A DNA stretch of 6,148 nt from a bacterium (GTDB lineage Bacteria > Auribacterota > UBA3054 > B51-G9). Made by a program: the position numbers and the translations under genes. The notes beneath the pieces are model-generated. The model ran no database searches, was not told where the DNA came from, and saw nothing but the letters and a program-made list of their open reading frames with translations. The stretch is taken from the NCBI GenBank assembly GCA_029933535.1, contig JAOZNZ010000208.1, positions 116-6,263 on the forward strand, read 5' to 3'. Shown here piece by piece: positions 4,297 to 6,148 of this stretch (the first letter of the stretch is position 1; every line of letters starts with the position of its first letter).

Positions 4297-5094
4297 ATGA
4301 AAAAATATTTTCTATTTATAGCTTTGCTTTCAACAACTCTTTTTGCTGAAATGTTGAAAAAAGATGTCCATATATATTTTAATCCGGCAAAACTTACTAC
4401 TGAATTGAAAGGAAATTCTACCCTTTTCAAATATAATGATAAAAATTGTAAGTTTGTTGTTCATGAACCCGGTTCACCTGTAATGCCATGCCTGCCGGTT
4501 TATGTTTTGGTGCCTAAAGGCGCAATGTTCAAATCGTGTACTGTTCGAGCTGAGATACAGCCGTTATGTGGAAATTTCAAACTTCACTGTCGCCGTTATG
4601 TTGCTGAAACAGCTTATACTGCAAAACGATATCCACCCAAATTAGCAGAATTTGTGGGGTATAAAGAAATAAACGGATATCGTACTTTTGAATTTAGAAC
4701 ATATCCGATTACTTGCCAACCGGGTGACAATTCTGTAAATAAAATACTTCAAGCTTCGTTGTCAATCAAATATGATGTTCCTGAGAATAACGGTTTTTAT
4801 GATTGCTTTTCTTCAAAAGCGTTTGACAAAATTAAAAAATTGGTTGTTAATCCAAATGATCTAACGAGATTATCTTCTTCCAATTATGTGAAATCATCAA
4901 TAAGAAGAGAATCTATTTTAAATTCCCGTGATCCACTTGCTCAAGAAACTTTCGCTACTAAAATAGAAAAAAATGTCTCCGACAAAAAACCGGATATCGC
5001 ACTGACACCAAAACGTTCACCACTTGATGAATTGATAGATGACAAGCTATCCATTGATAATGACGGTATTGCTTATACCCCGATAACTTTTTGA
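4297..5094 (+). CDS. Secreted protein resembling the prodomain of C25 (gingipain-type) proteases
   Basis: The ATG at 4297 is chosen because it begins a clear signal peptide, MKKYFLFIALLSTTLFA, with likely cleavage after A17. An in-frame TTG at 4216 would put 27 residues ahead of it and overlap the upstream gene. The mature part should be exported. Residues 55-83 (EPGSPVMPCLPVYVLVPKGA and following) and 119-160 (GYKEINGYRTFEFRTYPI, then a strand ending ASLSIKYD) match in pattern the G-x-P-x-LP and GYR-x-PV features of C25 prodomains. This is from memory, not a search. No catalytic His/Cys domain follows: the protein ends at residue 265 after a Lys/Asp-rich tail, and purS begins 24 bp later. 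Seven cysteines lie in the mature part. It may be a stand-alone inhibitor or chaperone domain, a structural envelope protein, or a truncated protease. No Shine-Dalgarno is evident. Confidence 0.65.
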   Translation: MKKYFLFIALLSTTLFAEMLKKDVHIYFNPAKLTTELKGNSTLFKYNDKNCKFVVHEPGSPVMPCLPVYVLVPKGAMFKSCTVRAEIQPLCGNFKLHCRRYVAETAYTAKRYPPKLAEFVGYKEINGYRTFEFRTYPITCQPGDNSVNKILQASLSIKYDVPENNGFYDCFSSKAFDKIKKLVVNPNDLTRLSSSNYVKSSIRRESILNSRDPLAQETFATKIEKNVSDKKPDIALTPKRSPLDELIDDKLSIDNDGIAYTPITF

Positions 5095-5108
5095 ATAATA
5101 TAATAAAC

Positions 5109-5112
5109 AGGA
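5109..5112 (+). promoter_or_regulatory. Ribosome binding site of purS
   Basis: AGGA lies six bases before the purS ATG in an A-rich context. It is the only ordinary Shine-Dalgarno match among the six operon genes, and it fixes the start at 5119. Confidence 0.6.
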
Positions 5113-5118
5113 AAACTT

Positions 5119-5358
5119 ATGAAAGCTCAAATCTTTGTTACTCTTAAGAAAAGTGTACTCGATCCGCAGGGATCTACTATTGAACGCTCATTAAAACAAA
5201 TGGGTTATGATGATGTTGATTCAGTAAGAATCGGTAAATTTATTGAACTGGAAATAAACGGTGATGATAAAGAGAAAATACAGACGGAAATCGATGAAAT
5301 GTGTAAAAAACTTTTCGTTAACCCGAACATTGAAGAATATCGCTTCGAATTACTCTAA
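5119..5358 (+). CDS. purS: Phosphoribosylformylglycinamidine synthase subunit PurS
   Basis: PurS is the small dimeric subunit that joins PurQ and PurL in FGAM synthetase, the fourth step of de novo purine synthesis. The 79 residues are a full-length family member. The family pattern is plain: V-T-LKKSVLDPQGSTIERSL (7-25), MGYDDVDSVRIGKFIEL (28-44), then a helix with EMCKKLFVNP (60-69) and the closing strand IEEYRFELL. It is cytoplasmic. purQ starts 12 bp after its stop, the standard purS-purQ order; purL would normally follow purQ but lies outside the window if present. This step's split into PurS/PurQ/PurL, rather than one long PurL, helps exclude gammaproteobacteria and most Bacteroidetes. 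Confidence 0.96.
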   Translation: MKAQIFVTLKKSVLDPQGSTIERSLKQMGYDDVDSVRIGKFIELEINGDDKEKIQTEIDEMCKKLFVNPNIEEYRFELL

Positions 5359-5370
5359 ACTTTATTTAAT

Positions 5371-6081
5371 ATGAAAAATTATAAAATAGGCGTAGTCGTT
5401 TTTCCGGGCTCAAACTGTGATTACGATTGCTATACTGCTGTTAAAAATATCATAAATTGTAACGTCGATTATATTTGGCATAAAAATACTGTTCCAGGCG
5501 ATTTTGACGCTATTATTATCCCAGGTGGTTTTTCTTATGGCGATTACCTTCGCTGTGGCGCTGTTGCCAGATTGTCGCCGGTTATGACTACTGTCGCAGA
5601 ACATGCTGAAAGAGGAAAACTTGTTCTCGGAATTTGTAACGGATTTCAAATCTTATGCGAAGCAGGTCTTCTTCCGGGTGCATTGTATATGAATAAAAAA
5701 CTCGACTTTATTTGTGAATATACAAACATAAAAGTCGAACAAACTGATTCGCCGTTTACTTCTCTTTGCAAAAAAAATCAGGTGCTTAATATTCCTATCG
5801 CTCATGGGGAAGGGCAGTACACTGCGCAAAAAGATGTGCTTGATATGCTCGAAAATGATGGCAGAATCGCTTTTCGTTATTGCTCGCCTGAAGGTGAAAT
5901 TAACGAAGATGTAAATCCAAACGGTTCACGAAGAAATATTGCCGGAATTCTTAATGAAAAAAGAAATGTTCTCGGTATGATGCCTCATCCGGAACGCGCT
6001 GCTGATAAAAAACTCGGATCAACCGACGGAAAATTGTTGATTAAAGCTATAGGTGAATGGATTAGTGGAACGATGGAGTAA
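5371..6081 (+). CDS. purQ: Phosphoribosylformylglycinamidine synthase glutaminase subunit PurQ
   Basis: PurQ hydrolyses glutamine and passes ammonia to PurL for conversion of FGAR to FGAM. The 236 residues form a complete class I glutamine amidotransferase: VVFPGSNCD (9-17), IIIPGGFSYGDYLRCGA (48-64, including the oxyanion region), the nucleophile elbow GICNGFQ (87-93) with catalytic C89, IAHGEGQY (143-150), and MPHPERA (204-210) with H206 and E208 completing the triad. Length is usual for the PurS-dependent form. It starts 12 bp after purS without a Shine-Dalgarno, so translation is probably coupled. Its final eight codons and stop are included in the 45-bp tandem duplication that runs to the window edge, but the reading frame ends normally in the first copy. 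Confidence 0.97.
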   Translation: MKNYKIGVVVFPGSNCDYDCYTAVKNIINCNVDYIWHKNTVPGDFDAIIIPGGFSYGDYLRCGAVARLSPVMTTVAEHAERGKLVLGICNGFQILCEAGLLPGALYMNKKLDFICEYTNIKVEQTDSPFTSLCKKNQVLNIPIAHGEGQYTAQKDVLDMLENDGRIAFRYCSPEGEINEDVNPNGSRRNIAGILNEKRNVLGMMPHPERAADKKLGSTDGKLLIKAIGEWISGTME

Positions 6082-6101
6082 GACGCGCTTCCCAGCGCGT
6101 C
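6082..6101. repeat. GC-rich palindrome directly after the purQ stop (copy 1)
   Basis: GACGCGCT (6082-6089) and AGCGCGTC (6094-6101) pair perfectly around a TCCC loop, starting one base after the purQ stop codon. An 8-bp GC-rich stem would form a stable RNA hairpin that could protect the mRNA 3' end. No T-run follows, so it is not a typical intrinsic terminator. The arm AGCGCGTC also occurs at 285-292, which suggests a REP-like family. Confidence 0.75.
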
Positions 6102-6126
6102 ATGGATTAGTGGAACGATGGAGTAA

Positions 6127-6146
6127 GACGCGCTTCCCAGCGCGTC
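6127..6146. repeat. GC-rich palindrome (copy 2)
   Basis: This is an identical copy of the palindrome at 6082-6101, displaced by 45 bp as part of the tandem duplication. GACGCGCT (6127-6134) pairs with AGCGCGTC (6139-6146). The window ends two bases later, so whether more units follow cannot be seen. Confidence 0.75.
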
Positions 6147-6148
6147 AT

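Larger units (their letters stand above)
6057..6148 (+). repeat. 45-bp tandem duplication of the purQ 3' end plus palindrome
   Basis: Unit one (6057-6101) holds the last eight codons of purQ, its stop, and a 20-bp palindrome. Unit two (6102-6146) is identical, and the last two bases start a possible third. The match is perfect over 47 bases, including coding sequence, which implies recent origin or an assembly artefact at a repeat boundary. The second copy contains no start able to make a meaningful protein. Confidence 0.95.

Noticed and set aside
6082..6101. Intrinsic terminator after purQ
   Set aside because: The stem is GC-rich and well placed, but no T-run follows; the next bases are ATGGATTAG.

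Overview
The window reads as one AT-rich bacterial chromosomal segment with everything that looks real on the + strand. PurS and PurQ are separate small proteins, which argues against gammaproteobacteria and Bacteroidetes (both normally use one large PurL). The only clear promoter has sigma70-type -35/-10 boxes. Most genes have no Shine-Dalgarno sequence. Secreted and membrane-anchored proteins, one resembling the prodomain of C25 (gingipain-type) proteases, suggest a diderm of the PVC or FCB type, for instance a Lentisphaerota-, Kiritimatiellota- or Cloacimonadota-like lineage. The phylum is inference and could not be tested here.

Left end (1-414): the window opens inside the 3' end of a tRNA, most likely tRNA-Pro. 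Seven bases after its CCA starts a small stand-alone GIY-YIG nuclease gene. Next comes a REP-like palindrome, then a second copy of the tRNA 3' end, then the first 16 codons of a second GIY-YIG gene, which ends in a stop. The arrangement looks like a very small element that uses the tRNA 3' end as its site and leaves a copy behind.

Intergenic region (415-908): about 490 bp without a convincing gene. It holds a perfect 12-bp hairpin (430-456) and a cluster of DnaA-box-like 9-mers (496-574, plus a perfect one at 654-662). Two boxes are exact consensus matches, and neighbouring boxes are spaced 11-12 bp apart, so this is a candidate chromosomal replication origin or DnaA-controlled region. Apart from a repetitive GAT/ATGA-rich stretch around 670-705 and a 14-bp palindrome at 740-753, I see nothing else in 575-766. 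A good extended -10 promoter lies at 767-795, followed by a leader of roughly 105 nt with a small hairpin and a possible 19-codon leader ORF.

Operon (909-6081): six same-strand genes separated by 9-34 bp probably form one transcription unit: yicC (endoribonuclease family), xylB (xylulokinase), a membrane-anchored coiled-coil protein, a secreted protein resembling the C25 prodomain, purS and purQ. PurS and PurQ are two of the three subunits of FGAM synthetase; purL is not in view. The first four genes have no obvious pathway link to purine synthesis.

Right end (6057-6148): the last eight codons and stop of purQ, plus a 20-bp GC-rich palindrome, are tandemly duplicated with a 45-bp period up to the window edge. 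The palindrome shares the octamer AGCGCGTC with the palindrome at the left end.
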